In this document: positions 1 through 11,883 of the stretch, piece by piece
How positions within the stretch are numbered: the first letter of the stretch is position 1
Layout of the letters: every line of letters starts with the position of its first letter
Source: Cylindrotheca closterium
Taxonomy: Eukaryota; Bacillariophyta; Bacillariophyceae; Bacillariales; Bacillariaceae
Reading direction: 5' to 3'
Length of the DNA: 64,000 bases
NCBI GenBank assembly: GCA_933822405.4
Contig: CAKOGP040002036.1
Location: forward strand, 170,830-234,829
Made by a program: the position numbers and the translations under genes
The notes under the pieces: model-generated
What the model saw: only the letters and a program-made list of their open reading frames with translations
What the model was told of the DNA's origin: nothing
Databases searched by the model: none

Positions 1-991
1 TAATCGTCACGAATAAAGCTGCGGTTTGCAAACACAGCGTTTGATTTGGATTCATCCAATACCGTATCCATTCGAGATGGGTAATATGCTGAAGCCGCCC
101 CAGCAGTGGCGCGAGCCTTTGTTGATAGTGAAACATCACTAACCACTCGATGGTGATTTGTAGAAAGAGAGCAGAACGAATTGTCTGGACAATGAATTTC
201 GGATGGGTCGCGCATTAAAACCCTGCCATCAGAAGTGGTACCAGACCAGAACCCACTCTCCCTTCTTTTGAATGGAAGATCTTGAGTAGTAGCTTCGGAA
301 GGAATCCTTGTGTGCGACTTCTTTGTTCTATCAGCAACTAGAACAGTATCGTTTAGGCTTGACATAACTGACGAATGGTGAGTACCGTCATCAGTCATCC
401 CTGAATTGTTCTTCTTCATATTTGGCAGGCCCCTTGCATTGGGTCTCTCCAAAAGCGAAGGGCAAAGCACAATAGCGTTGTCTTCTAGAATTAAGTTGCG
501 TAGTCCTGCGAGACGTCCATCCAATCCCTCTTCGTCTTGCTGTTCCTGGCAGCGTCTAGAGACCATTGCTTCTTTGGAGATGTTTCTTCCCTTTTCTCTC
601 TTCAATGCAAACGAACCCTCTGGATCATCCCTCCTGAAGTGGGGATGCGAGTCTGCGAGATCGACCAAGGTGGAGCAAAACAGGTTCATGTGTACGTTAG
701 AAGAGGAAGAATGCAGAGCACAACCACTCAACATCATGATTACAGTGACTTACAAATTCCAGTTTGCCGTCCTGTTCGGACACAGTCAAAGCCATAGGCA
801 TGAAGCTGCCTTGCGAAGCTTGCGTATCGCGTTGTATTGAAATGTTTTTTAAGCAAAACATTTTCGAACTTGCTCCTGTCATGTACTTTGAATCCTGTCC
901 CATTGTTTACCCATGAAAATGTGTCTTCCCATCCATTCTCATCAACTAGCTTCAATAGCTGAAACAATCGTTGAGGGAACTTTGCCATCAT
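1..991 (-). CDS. HSF-type transcription factor, copy 1 (3' end beyond window)
   Basis: Heat-shock-factor DNA-binding protein, expected to bind heat-shock-element-like DNA in the nucleus. Exon 1 is 754-991 and exon 2 is 1-652, still open at the window edge, so the gene is partial. The 101 bp intron (653-753) begins GTAAGT and ends CAG, and splits the Tyr codon of the GIYSHP motif. Exon 1 carries the winged-helix core: FPQRLFQLL, an FSWVNNG turn, and the recognition-helix signature SFARQLHAYGFD. Exon 2 completes it with HPHFRRDDP, then has low-complexity sequence plus two family motifs (RN-hydrophobic-D-I-L-P-LLERPNA and SVMSSL). The start is the first of two ATGs (991, 988), which places the domain at the very N-terminus as in copy 2. 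Most similar to copy 2. The fold call is firm; target genes are unknown. Confidence 0.88.
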
Positions 992-2067
992 GTCGATTTT
1001 ATGGTGGGGAACACCAAAGTCGAAGGCGTCGGAATTCACTTCTATTTGAGGCTATTCGCCAATCCAGAGGTAAAAACATATGTTTCTTATGTGGATGCGG
1101 TCCCGAAGTTTGGTCATTTCTGACATTTTGCATATTTACATTTTGTGTGTCCAGATCAGGTTAAATGTTGCCCGAATTGTGGTTACGGTCGTTGGAGGGG
1201 TATTTTGAAAGATTCTTTTCTCCGATTTTATCATTGAAGCCATGCGCGACGATACTTTTTGGATTTCGGACGTACTTATCACTCGTGCGTCTATGTATCT
1301 ATTCATCCGTCGTCGTTTTGGATGTTCGAAAGTGAAAGGAGAGTCTTTTTGCAAAATCATTGATCGCGTAATTGCTCAAGCTTCTGATCAGGCACCGCAT
1401 ACTGTTGGAAATGTTGCTACCGGTACCTGCTAAAGGAAGCTGGAAAAGTTCTGTTCATGAATACCAGTAACCGGAGTATCATGTATCATGCTTAAAGTCG
1501 TACTGGACCTAATGAGACCACGGAGGCTGTGAAATGACAAATGTAGCGTCTATTATTACAAGTAGGACTTGGCTGGTGGGTCCTACAGTATAGTACTAAT
1601 ATTAAAGTAGTTGAATTGTGGTGTAGCTTTAGGCAGTACACCAGTAAGCTATTGTAGTTGACTGGTATACTTTTGTTTTAAAATATGATCATGGTTTATA
1701 GATTCATTTGGTTGTTTCATTTTTATTTGCTCAAGAAATCGTTGATTATCTGCTTTTCTTGGATCGGTCCAGGCTCAAAAGAAGACGAGTCAAGGGCATT
1801 GGTTACTGCAAAGAGTTCCATCGTCTTTATATAATCATTGTAAGAGTGGAGTAGGCCTAACCACGATGCCACGGCATTTGTTCAGTACCATCATTCCAGA
1901 GGAGAAACTGTCGTGTACTCCTCAAAATGGTGTTCTTCCTATCGCAGATACGCAGCGAAAGGATCGCGGGTGTTGATAGCAGCTCAAAACAAGAGGCAAA
2001 GCGTAAAGATACCATGAGCGAGTATGGCAAGAGTACTCAGGGTCCTACGCATTGGAACCCATAAGCC
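992..2067. other. Intergenic, HSF copies 1 and 2
   Basis: Between the start of HSF copy 1 and the stop of copy 2. Only short, compositionally random ORFs on both strands. It must hold the copy 1 promoter and the copy 2 3' UTR, but no element could be assigned. Confidence 0.6.
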
Positions 2068-3269
2068 CTAGCGACATGTGCTCAAGCAACCTGGGTCTTG
2101 GACCATCTCATTGATTGGGCGGGGCTCCAGAAAAAAGCCGTCTTGGATCGGTGATCTACGGGCGTCGTTATCTTTACCCGATACACTGCCAGCTGGTGAC
2201 CAATTTGTTGGATCCCAGTTTTTGCCACGGAACGAATAATCGTCTTCCACCGGTGGTTTCAATGCAATTTGATCAAAGGCAGCCTCTTCTAATGGAATCG
2301 GATCAAGATCACTGTCTTCTTCCTCGTCACAAATCAAGTTGCCTGTAGCAAACGCATCATTCGATTTGCCTTCATCGACTATCATATGCAATGGAGTGGG
2401 GTCATTCACTGAAGCCATTGATAGTGCTGAAGTCGCTCGCTTTTGATTTGTAGAAAGAGTCCAGAACGACTTGTGTGGATTGTGCATTCCATATGAGCCA
2501 TTTAGTGAAGTCCCACCAGCAGAAATACCAGAGCAGGGTCCAGTCTCCTTGCGATTGAAATGGAGACATTGCGTAGGAAGTGGGGAAGGAATCACGTTTT
2601 TTCTTCGATCCGCGACTTGAGAGCGAACAGTATCGTATAGATTTGACATAACTGACCAATGTTGGCTACCGTCGTCAGCTGTGCCCACATTGTCCTTCTG
2701 CATGTTTGGCAGACAACTTGCATTTGGTCTCTCCAAAAGCAAAGGGGCTAGCTTAATCGCATCCTTTGAAAGGACAAAGTTGCGCATTCGTGCAAAATGA
2801 TCTTCTAGTCCCCCGTCTTGGCATTCCTGGTTACGTCTGGAGACGGCGGCCTTGGAGACATTTCTTCCCGCTTCTCTCTTCAAAGCAGAAGAACCGATTG
2901 GATCATCCCGCCTGAAATGTGGATGCGAGTCTACAAGATCGGAGGTGGAGGAAAAAGTTCATTGATGCATTAGAAGAGGAATACAGCCAAACCAAGAACG
3001 AATCATCATCATCATCATCAGAGTGACTTACAAATTCCAGTTTGTCTTCCTGCTCGGACACAGTCAAAGCCGTAGGCATGAAGCTGCCGTGCAAAGCTCG
3101 CGTATCGTGTGGTATTGAAGTGCTTCTTCAGCAGCAGCTTTTCGAACTTGTTCCTGTCGTGTACTTTGAAGCCTGTACCATTGTTTACCCACGAAAAAGT
3201 GTCTTCCCATCCATTCTCATCTACTAGTTTGAGAAGCTGAAACAATCGTTCTGGAAACCTTGCCATCAT
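2068..3269 (-). CDS. HSF-type transcription factor, copy 2
   Basis: Complete two-exon HSF gene: exon 1 3032-3269, intron 2931-3031 (101 bp, GTAAGT...TAG), exon 2 2068-2930. The product is 366 aa. The DNA-binding domain spans roughly residues 4-90, with FPERLFQLL, SFARQLHAYGFD, then YSHPHFRRDDP across the intron. After it come motifs shared with copies 1 and 3: RNFVL..DAI.L.P.LLERPNA, SVMSNLYDTVRSQVADRRK and SFWTLS. The acidic C-terminal third holds DLDPIPLEE and ends LEPRPINEMV plus a short tail. Copy 3 has the same LEPR-INEMV block but continues into a membrane domain, so copy 2 stops where copy 3 extends. The ATG at 3269 was preferred because no ATG lies further upstream in frame. Confidence 0.92.
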
Positions 3270-5042
3270 CCCGTTCTTATTACTAAAAGTGTGAGGGTTT
3301 TGTGAAAGATGAGCTCTTCTTTCCAATTCACGTCGAAGTCTTGTTTTTGCTTGATTCGTTCAATCTTCGAAGTTTGGTGAGATCGCTGGCATTTATGCTT
3401 TTGTGGGGTCCCACTCAAGTTCAATGTATAGCCATATATAGAGGCTGCGGGATAGAACTTGTTTTGCTGACAGATTGCTTTCTCGATGAGGCTCTCTTGC
3501 ACCGTCGCGCGACGTTCTATTTGATCCAACTTGCTTTTATCAGTAGTTAGTCGACGTACCCTCCTACTTGTTCATTGATCTGTTTCGCAACTCCGTGAAG
3601 AGAAAGTCCCATACGAATAGTTCTGGTCGCGTATTTCTCAAACTTCTGCTCAGATACTTATAAAGTGGTACCCACAGAATCATCCATGCGCTTCAAGGAA
3701 CGGAAAGAGGAAAATCTGCTCTGGATGACAAATAAAGAAGCAGACTAGTACCAGTGCCGCTTCAAGCAGGAGCATAAAATACCACACTTGGTGGCGCTTT
3801 CTTGCTGGTAGTATCTGGTACCTGGTACCAAACAACGAACTCGAGAACCGCCTGATACCACAGGCTAACGAAGTTGAAAATGAAGGCATTGGTACTGGTA
3901 CCAGGTACTGGTAACTAAGGGACTATGGCTGCTTGCAATATGACATTTCACAATATAGTAAATCCATATATTAAGATGTTTTATATTACGTAGTACCAAT
4001 AACAGTGTACGTACATCCTCTTGTTTGCTTTCATTCCATTTGCACAAGAAGTCTCGTCGCTTTGTCTTTGGCTTGGTCGTTGTTGGTTCATAGAAGTGGG
4101 TTGTAGGCATTCTTGGGTGGGGCGTAGTGCACCTCCATCATCGTACTCTAGCACTTTAAAGTTGGCAGGGGGCAGAGGGTTGATCAGACAGCTGCGGCTG
4201 ATCAGACAGCTAGTATAATCTAAACATACACCGTTGCATTCTTGGGTGGGGCGTAGTGCGCCTCCTATATGCGATAGATAATACCGGTACTAGCACTATA
4301 AAGTTGGCAGGGGGCAGGGAACAGAGGGTTGATCAGATAGTATAGCTGATCAGACAGCTACCGGTACTGTAGTAATCTAACGGGCGTAGTGCGCCTCCAT
4401 CTGCATGCGATGGTGGTACTAGCACTATGAAGTTGGCAGGGGGCAGAGGGTTGATCAGATAGCTGATCAGACAGCTATAGTAGTCTAAGCATACACCGTT
4501 GCATTCTTGGGTGCGGGGCGTAGTGCGCCTCCACCTTCATGCGATGGTGGTACTAGCACTATAAAGTTGGCAGGCGCAGGGGGGCAGAGGGTTGATCAGA
4601 TAGCTGATCAGACAGCTAGTAATCTAAACATAGATAAAAGTATATGTATCCTGATCAGACAACTAGTTTCAAGCTAGTTCCCACAAAAAAGTTGTACGAG
4701 TAGATGGAAGTATAGTATTAGTAGTAGGACCTGGTTCTTTGTGTACAGTGTCGTACCATGTCGTATCAGATCGTATCGGATCGTATCGTATCGTATCGGT
4801 ATCGTATCCTCGGATGGTGACGGATGGTTTATCTGGCGGTGTCGTGCACTAGTCAGCTTCTCGGCCAGACAGCTATCTGGATAGCTGGTCAGGCAGCCCT
4901 GTTGAGCAAGTAGGATTCGTCCTTTGCTTTCGCTCAATTCCGCCTTGTGGGTGTAAGAGTCCAGAGTTTAAACTGGCTTGTCGAAATATTTTTTTAAAGA
5001 CTTCCAGTATACCTATAGTATGGTATATGTATTCCCTCTATT
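3270..5042. other. Intergenic with repeats, HSF copies 2 and 3
   Basis: No supported gene. Contains palindrome-rich GGTACC/ACCAGGTACTGG tracts (about 3816-3915), the tandem repeat at 4107-4636 (listed separately), a TGATCAG-rich stretch, and a GTATC/GTATCG simple array at about 4757-4808. Confidence 0.6.
4107..4636. repeat. Four-copy imperfect tandem repeat (~120-145 bp units)
   Basis: Four units start near 4107, 4237, 4381 and 4502. Each has GGCGTAGTGCGCCTCC, then TAGCACTATAAAGTTGGCAG, then AGAGGGTTGATCAGA, one or two TGATCAGACAGCT palindromic blocks, and (in three units) a AACATACACCGTTG-like end. Units differ by small indels and substitutions, including an extra ACCGGTAC in unit 2. Non-coding in all frames. 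Confidence 0.85.
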
Positions 5043-6812
5043 TTAGCTGATTTTCTTCGCATGTGAGACGACACCTAGCCCAAGTAGTGTCAATGGTGCT
5101 GATAGCAAGTACCGGTAGGATTCGAACGCGAACAGTGGTATCATGTTGAAGCCAAACACAATCGGGATCCGCAAAAAGTTCATGTTGTAAAAGTGCATGA
5201 AAAAAACACCCAGCGTTGTCAAGGTGTATCCTATGAAAACCTTCTTGACAATGTCACCGATCCACCACTTTTCATGGGTATATGTACCCTCAAGATTGCT
5301 TTCACAATAGTGCGTCTTGATTACAATGACAAGATTGACTGGCTGTAGTCCAATGAAAAGGTAAAAGAGTGCAAAGCAGGAGGGTCCAAAGTAGTGTGGT
5401 GTCAACACCATGTTGGACAGAAGTGAATGGATCCACATCAAGTCCATAATGTGATGCTGGAGCATTCCAATGGTAGGTTTGATGCTGAGATCCTCAGTGT
5501 ACGTCTTGTCCTTTTTATCGTCTGCGCCTCCCCACCAGGTAAACATACATTCCACAAAGTGTCCAACAAGGAGTAAGGTGATCCAGCATATTCCATAAGT
5601 AGAAACATTCAGGACGTAAAAGCCAAGCGGCAAAACCATTGGGAATGAGAGTTCCACTAAAGCTCGCTGTCTCGGAGTTGCAAAAATTGGGATCGAATCG
5701 TACATCCAAGTGTTCGCGCTGGATGGGTGTTCGACCATCTCGTTGATAGTTCGAGGTTCGAGAGAGGGTTCGAGTTGGTTGGGTGGTATAGCGTCGTCCT
5801 CGTCTTCGTCATAATCATCATCGTCGTCCGAAGAGTGGAATGCGTCCGAAGAGTGTAGTGGTGACCATGGTATCGGTTCGAAATCTTCTTTTTGGAACAA
5901 CAACATGGAGCCATTCCCGGTGCTGTTTTCCGCCGAGGTTCTCATTGGAACTGGTTCCAGATCATCAAAGTGCTGGCTTCCTTGGGCAGACGCATCGTCC
6001 GCTATCATGTGCATTCGAGATGGGACATTCATGTTATTATCATTGTTCATGGAACCACCGCCACCAGCAGTCGTGATGCCCGACCAGGACCCAGTCTTCC
6101 CATTTATACGATGATTCCCAAAGGGAAGATCATCATGCTGCTGGATAGTAGTAGCTCCAGAGGGGATTCGGATAAGTGCCTTTTTGGTTTGATGCACAAC
6201 TTGAGAGCGCATGGTATTGTATAGGTTGGACATGACCGATGATGAATTTTGACTACTGTCATCGCTTTCGCTAGAGGTTTCCAAAAGCGAAGGGACTAGC
6301 ACAATGGTATCGCCTGCAAGTACAAAATTGCGGATTCCACCACCACCGGGTTGGAATTCCTGTTTGTGTACACCATGGATTGTTTCTTTGGAAACATTTT
6401 TTCCCATTTTTCTCTTTAAATTGGCAGAACCCTTGGGGTCGTCCCGTTTGAACTGTGGATGAGAGTCTAATAGTACGGTACGAGATTGAAAGTCAACAAT
6501 AATACATTATTAGACGAGGAAGGGCAAGATGAAGCAGCCTAAACCACAATTCAGCATCACCCATTGTAGCAACTTACAAATTCCAGTATTCCTTCCGGTT
6601 CGTACACAATCAAAGCCATAGGCATGAAGCTGGCGCGCAAAGCTTGCATATCGTTTGGTATTGAAATGCTTCTGAAGCAAGACCGTTTCGAACTTTTCCC
6701 GGTCATGCACTTTGAAGCCTGTGCCGTCGTTAACCCACGAAAATATGCCTTCCCATCCTTTCTCTTCTGTGAGCTTCAGAAGCTCAAACAATCGTCGAGG
6801 GAACTTTGGCAT
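5043..6812 (-). CDS. HSF DNA-binding domain fused to polytopic membrane domain (HSF copy 3)
   Basis: Two exons: 6578-6812 and 5043-6466, intron 6467-6577 (111 bp, GTAAGT...TAG). The product is 552 aa. Residues 1-90 form the HSF winged helix (FPRRLFELL, SFARQLHAYGFD, then YSHPQFKRDDP after the intron). Residues ~98-335 are Ser/Asn/Asp-rich with family motifs RNFVL..DTIVLVPSLLE, SVMSNLYNTMRSQV, DLEPVP, DFEPIPW and LEPRTINEMV. Unlike its paralogues, the frame continues without a break into about five or six hydrophobic helices (~residues 350-390, 440-462, 488-545) joined by short loops, with a basic end. This suggests a membrane-held transcription factor that would need proteolytic release, or an alternatively spliced soluble form. 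The membrane domain was not recognised. Fusion is seen directly; the mechanism is inference. Confidence 0.9.
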
Positions 6813-7533
6813 GATACTGTACTCCGTGTGAATTTGATTTTGATTTTGATTTTCTTTCTGTTTTGTCTCTTGTTGCTTTGGCTCTCTTGCGATTATTGAG
6901 AATACTACGAGTAGTATATACCACCGGAAGAGGCATCAATCGGTACCTACCCCTAAATTGAAAATATATATATAGAATATATCTGTATATAATATATATG
7001 AAAAAAAGTGAAAGGCGCCGCCGTATAATTTGGACAGCAACTCGTTTTGGGATAGGTCGTGCCCGATATATCCGGTATATATATTATACAAGATATATAT
7101 ATTTGATTGTGGTTGGGGTCCCACCTGAAATTGCAGTGGGTTGGAGTTGCGACGCTCCTGGGAAACGCATGTATTTTTACATATAACAATCATCATTCTG
7201 ACGGATATCAAGCGACTGAACTGTACCTTTACTTCTGCTCGTGAAATAAATTCTGCTCATGAGTGATCCTGGAGTAGGTACCAACCAAGCCGCCCATTGG
7301 AAACAAAGAAGTACCCCCCACCCAGCATATACTGTAGTTCCCAAATGACAGTTCCCAAATGACAAAATCAAATTCATTGCGAATCCCTGCACCGTATAGC
7401 TAGCTAATATAGTTCACTGGTTTTAATATATATGGATAATGGTGCGATGTATGAATTACATCAACATGATTTGCAAACAAAAAAGTCGTTCGTGCCCCTT
7501 TCATGCCTTTCGAGTATTGCAGGGGGGGGGGGG
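6813..7533. other. Intergenic, HSF copies 3 and 4
   Basis: Upstream of HSF copy 3 and downstream of copy 4. AT-rich, with a TATA-rich stretch at about 6962-7105 and a run of 12 G at 7522-7533 directly after the copy 4 stop codon. No gene supported. Confidence 0.55.
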
Positions 7534-8627
7534 CTAATTCTGGTTCGTGCGACCCTTGTTTAGATTCAGCATATTTGGGTTGAATCCATGATGTGATGGT
7601 GGAAATGGTCTTGGATCAAAATCACCCTCACGGACAGAAAAGTCAGTAGTAGTAGTAGTAGTAGCAGCAGCAGGAGATCTGCTGATAACATCTGTGGATG
7701 CCAAAAGATGTTGTCGCAGTTTCTCATTTTCTAGCAAAGTATTGGTAGCACTCATTTGTGGCGCATGATGATTGCCCAATCCTCCCCCATAGGCATTCAT
7801 CAAGGCAGCGCTTGTGGCCACAGAAAGAGACCAAAAGCTTGAACCTCTTCCGTTCATGTTCATATTGAATGGGAAACGGAGCTGTGGATGATTGGCAAGC
7901 AGTGTCTTTTTCGTCTGATCCGCCACTGTCGCAGCGTTCTTGTATAGCTTGGACGTAGTTGTTGTTGTGTTGGTGGTAGAAGAAGTGGCCGAGTCACTAC
8001 TACTGGAATCGCCCTCTTGACTGTCCGATTCACTGGAAGAGTTATTCTCCACCAACAAAGGCATGTCGACAATGGTCTTGGCAGCTCCTCCTCGAACTTG
8101 CTTTTCTTTGGAGATTTTTGCACTGGATTTCAGTCTTCCTACTTCTCTTTCTAGAGAGCAGGAAGACTGTGGATCATTGCGATGAAAGCTTGGATGCGAG
8201 TCTGAAACAACAACAAAAAGGGAAATTTAATTTTGTTAGAAACGATTGACTTGCAATTTTTTCCCTTTTTATAATTTACGATTGACTTGGACTTCCCAGC
8301 AATCAACAAATCGAAATGCCAACATTCAATAATTCAGTAAAACTTACAAATTCCAGTCTGTCTTCCTGTTCTTACGCAGTTGAAACCATAGGCGTGAAGC
8401 TGTCTGGTAAAGCTAGCATATTTCTTGCTGTTGAAATACGTAGGAAGAAGTCGTTTTTCAAACTCTTCAATTTCGTACACTCGAAACGCTTTGCCATCAT
8501 TCACCCAGGAAATGATATGATCCCAACCATTCTCTTCCACCAGCTTTAGCAGATGGAATAGATGCCCTGGAAAATGCGGGCGACGGTTCTTCCTCGATTG
8601 CTGTTTTCTCTTGTTGTTTCCCGTCAT
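7534..8627 (-). CDS. HSF-type transcription factor, copy 4
   Basis: Exons 8348-8627 and 7534-8201, intron 8202-8347 (146 bp, GTAAGT...CAG) at the same codon as the other copies. The product is 315 aa. A short basic N-terminus (NNKRKQQSRKNRR, possible NLS) precedes the HSF domain: FPGHLFHLL, a HIISWVNDGKAF turn, SFTRQLHAYGFN, and YSHPSFHRNDP after the intron. The remainder is Ser/Thr/Asn-rich, with a shortened version of the family motif (DMPLLVE), SKLYKNAATVADQTKK, SSFWSLS and DFDPRPF. The ATG at 8627 is used; the frame upstream lacks another ATG. Diverged from copies 1-3; no HR-A/B heptad coiled coil is evident. Confidence 0.92.
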
Positions 8628-9688
8628 CTCTTGCAATTTACTGGTTCGGTAGGGTTTGCGAATGGTGCTCGTTCGGGATAATGAAGGACAGCGCGAGTTT
8701 GGTGTTTTGGGTAAGCTACCACGAAACCACGCCCGTTGTAGTGAGACCACTTAATTCGGTCGTAGGACCTTTAAGTACGGCTGGACTGTGACATTCCTTC
8801 GACGCTTCGTATCAGCGTAGGAATGACGATTGGAAGGACTTGGTGGTTCGTATTTTGGTACTGAAATCACTGGCACGACCGAGGAGAACTTTGGATCGAC
8901 GCTTCCACTTGCAACAAATACTAAATTCTATTCCCTTTGACTTGCTTCTGATCAGGACGACAGTGGCCTCGACGAATGAAAATGCGTAATTCCTAAAATC
9001 CTTCTGCTCTTGTCTGGTCAAAAAAGTCTGTTCAGAAATCGAGGAAATTCTTGAACCCACCAAAAAGCGATCTGGGGAGCGACCCATCTCCTCCAACTAT
9101 TCCGGTACGGTACGGTAGACGCGAAGTAAAAAGTTTCCTGCATGAAGTTGTATTGTGTACCCGTGAGAATGCGATGTCTGCGATTTGTTTTGTGTGAGAT
9201 GGAATGAATTTCTCTTTTGGCAAGAGATTCATTCAGCTGAGGACTAACTAATCCGTTTGTTGTGGTTTGTAGCTACTAAAAATTAGAAAGTGTTGATGAT
9301 AGCATGTATGTACATATGTAGTTAGTAAGTAATATTAGATATTGTAGATATTGTTGTATGGGGTAATATATAAAGTTCTGTGTATATATTTTCTATGCAC
9401 CTGGCAGCATATCCTTTTCGACTTGCCACTCGGAAAAGAATGGCAAGGTTCCAAGTGAATGTAATCGGAGGGTGTATCGCAATCGGTACACAATCCGAGC
9501 CACTTGGAATCAGATCAAAATGGATAAGATCCAATGCTGTCAATCAAGACAGGCATTTAGACCTTTAGAGCAAAGGAATCGAGTGTCTCAAAGAGCGATT
9601 CAGGGCCAGCTTTCGCGGGTCCTTGATCAGCTTCGGCGGAGGATGGTTCCATTGTTCCAGAAGAGGTACATAGAGAAGGAGTTCCTAG
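8628..9688. other. Intergenic, HSF copies 4 and 5
   Basis: About 1.06 kb with no supported gene. Holds the copy 4 upstream region and the copy 5 3' flank. Short ORFs here are shadows or lack ATG starts. Confidence 0.55.
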
Positions 9689-10690
9689 TCAAATGGGGGT
9701 CGACACAGTGGAAATGGATTGTGGCTCGTACATGCCGGCAAGCAACTCTTCGTCCGTTGGTTCCACATAGTTGGACTTGTTGTTGTTGTTGGAGAACATG
9801 CTGGAGAAGCCGTTCAAAGATGCCGAAAATTCTCTCTTTTGGGGCAACAAGGCATTCTCCCAGTTAAAGACTGGAATGGGTTCCAAATCATCCATGGAGA
9901 CTCCAGTCCTGTAGCCTCCATTGTCACTTTGCGAGTCATCAGAAGAGTCCAAGACTGGCAGAGAATACTGGCTAATCTTTCGTGCATGTGGAATAGCCGG
10001 TGCTTGTGCCGTTTGGTTTACGGTTGGCTGAGAAATAGAAGTAGCAGTCTTGGGAGCGCAAAGGAGATTGTGAAGATGGCTGAGCTGATTGGTGTGATCC
10101 GCACTGGTGTATCGCCCATTGCTGCCAAAGACAGCTGGGAATTCAAAGGTCTTGGCGGTAGATTGAGGAATTCCAGCTTGCACATTCGGAACTCCTGCCT
10201 TCATGATTCCTTGGTGCTTGGTGAGCATTGGAGTCTCGACGGATGGTCTGGAGACATGCGATTTGGCAGTCTTCTTGGCCGATTCTCGTCGGATCTGGAA
10301 GGATCCAGCAGGGTCGCTGCGATGGAATCCTGGATGAGAGTCTAAAGTAGTCAAGGAGGGGGGAAAGTGGTCGTGTTAGTGTGATGTGATCCCACAAAAT
10401 GGATGGATCTTTGTTTTCCCGCTTGCAATGCACTTACAAATACCAGTCTGTCGTCCAGTTCTCAAGCACGAGAATCCATAGGCACACAGCTGTCGGGTAA
10501 AGCTAGCGTATTTCTTCGTGCTAAAGTACTTGGGCAGCAATACATCTTGGAATTCCTTCAGGTCGTGAACCTTAAAGGCAGATCCATCGTTGACCCAAGA
10601 GACAACGTGGTCTAGTCCCTTCTCTTCGACGAGTTTTAGAAGAAGGAAGAGACGTTGGGGGAAACACGGTCGGTTGTTAGTTTTCATCAT
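9689..10690 (-). CDS. HSF-type transcription factor, copy 5
   Basis: Exons 10438-10690 and 9689-10341, intron 10342-10437 (96 bp, GTAAGT...TAG). The product is 301 aa. The HSF domain is at residues ~9-95: FPQRLFLLL, VVSWVNDGSAFKVHD, SFTRQLCAYGFSC (Cys replaces the usual His), then YSHPGFHRSDPAGSF. The tail is rich in Gln/Thr/Ala/Ser and contains DLEPIPVFNWENALL, an acidic-hydrophobic motif like those of copies 2-4 and a plausible activation motif. Two ATGs open the frame (10690, 10687). It is the 5'-most member of the array on the minus strand and is more like copy 4 than copies 1-3. Confidence 0.92.
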
Positions 10691-11883
10691 GGTTTATAGA
10701 GTAGGGCGTGAAATTGATGGTTCGTTGAAATTATGAGCTTTTCAAGGGATTTCTTAGAGTTTTGTTGAGCCCCACGTAGATGGAACGCAGTACAAGAAGT
10801 GCGTACCTGCAGGTCGTACATGGATTTGCAATTCCAAGATGGCTAACGATAACGCCCGTTCCAATGGGACCAACCTTTGCGAACTAGACTGTCCCTGGCA
10901 CAAAAAACCCTATAGCACGACATTAGACACAGAATGGGACCTCGCAGGGCAAAATATAAATAGAACTCGTCCGAGCGAAAAACCTAGTCGAGTTCTAGCG
11001 GCACCATTCCTTCTGCTCAGCATGCGTCAGTAATTAGCTGATCAAGAAGGGTGTTGTCGTCAGGACGGCGCCAACTTTCTGGCGATTATTAGATCTCTCA
11101 CCGTCCGCGACCGCCATTCCTGTTCAAGAGAATCAAGGAGGAGCGACGCTATTTTGCTGGGGAAGGATGGCATGATCGCGCTTTTCACTCTGTAGTTTTT
11201 GTCTAATGTGACGATTGCGACACGTTACCATGATTGAACACTTACTGATTTCAATTCGAGCTAGTCGTTTGTAGCATGATTACAGAGTGATGGCATGCGG
11301 TATAGGGGTCACGCTCAATACCTATGGTACTAACAATCGCTACATTCCCGACCAGACAGATTTACCCTCGACCGGACAGGTTTTCCGTCTGATGGTGTGG
11401 TATCAACGGAATTCGATATGTTTCGATGTTTGCGGGTGTTTGCGGGTGTTTGCAGATGTTTGCGGATATTTGCTTCTGATCAGCGACGGGAGTGTACCCG
11501 CTCTAGAACGGCACAAGAGCCAAATAATCTAAAATCACCAGGGACTGAACATTGTGAGTCCTGGCGAACCAAACTTCTAATTCCGTTCGCACCACGCCAT
11601 TTTTCTGACGCAGAATTCCTTCTCATTTTATTCCGTTCACAAATTCGAACGCATTCTGCCTGTGGGTCCAAATGCCCAAGTAAAGTACAGTAGATCCTCT
11701 TTGGCGAGCGACAGGATTGTCTCGCAACAGATGGTTCCTACCATACTACACGCTGAGAGGTCTAATCTTTTCGCTGATGATGTCATAATGTGGCACAAAC
11801 GACGGCTCATTGTGACTCGTGCTTTGGGAGCTTACTTTACTAGCAAATGAGTTCGGATTTTTCGAACACGCCACGTAAGCTAG

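Noticed and set aside
9719..10345. 208-codon plus-strand ORF
   Set aside because: Antisense shadow of exon 2 of HSF copy 5, which has clear family motifs.
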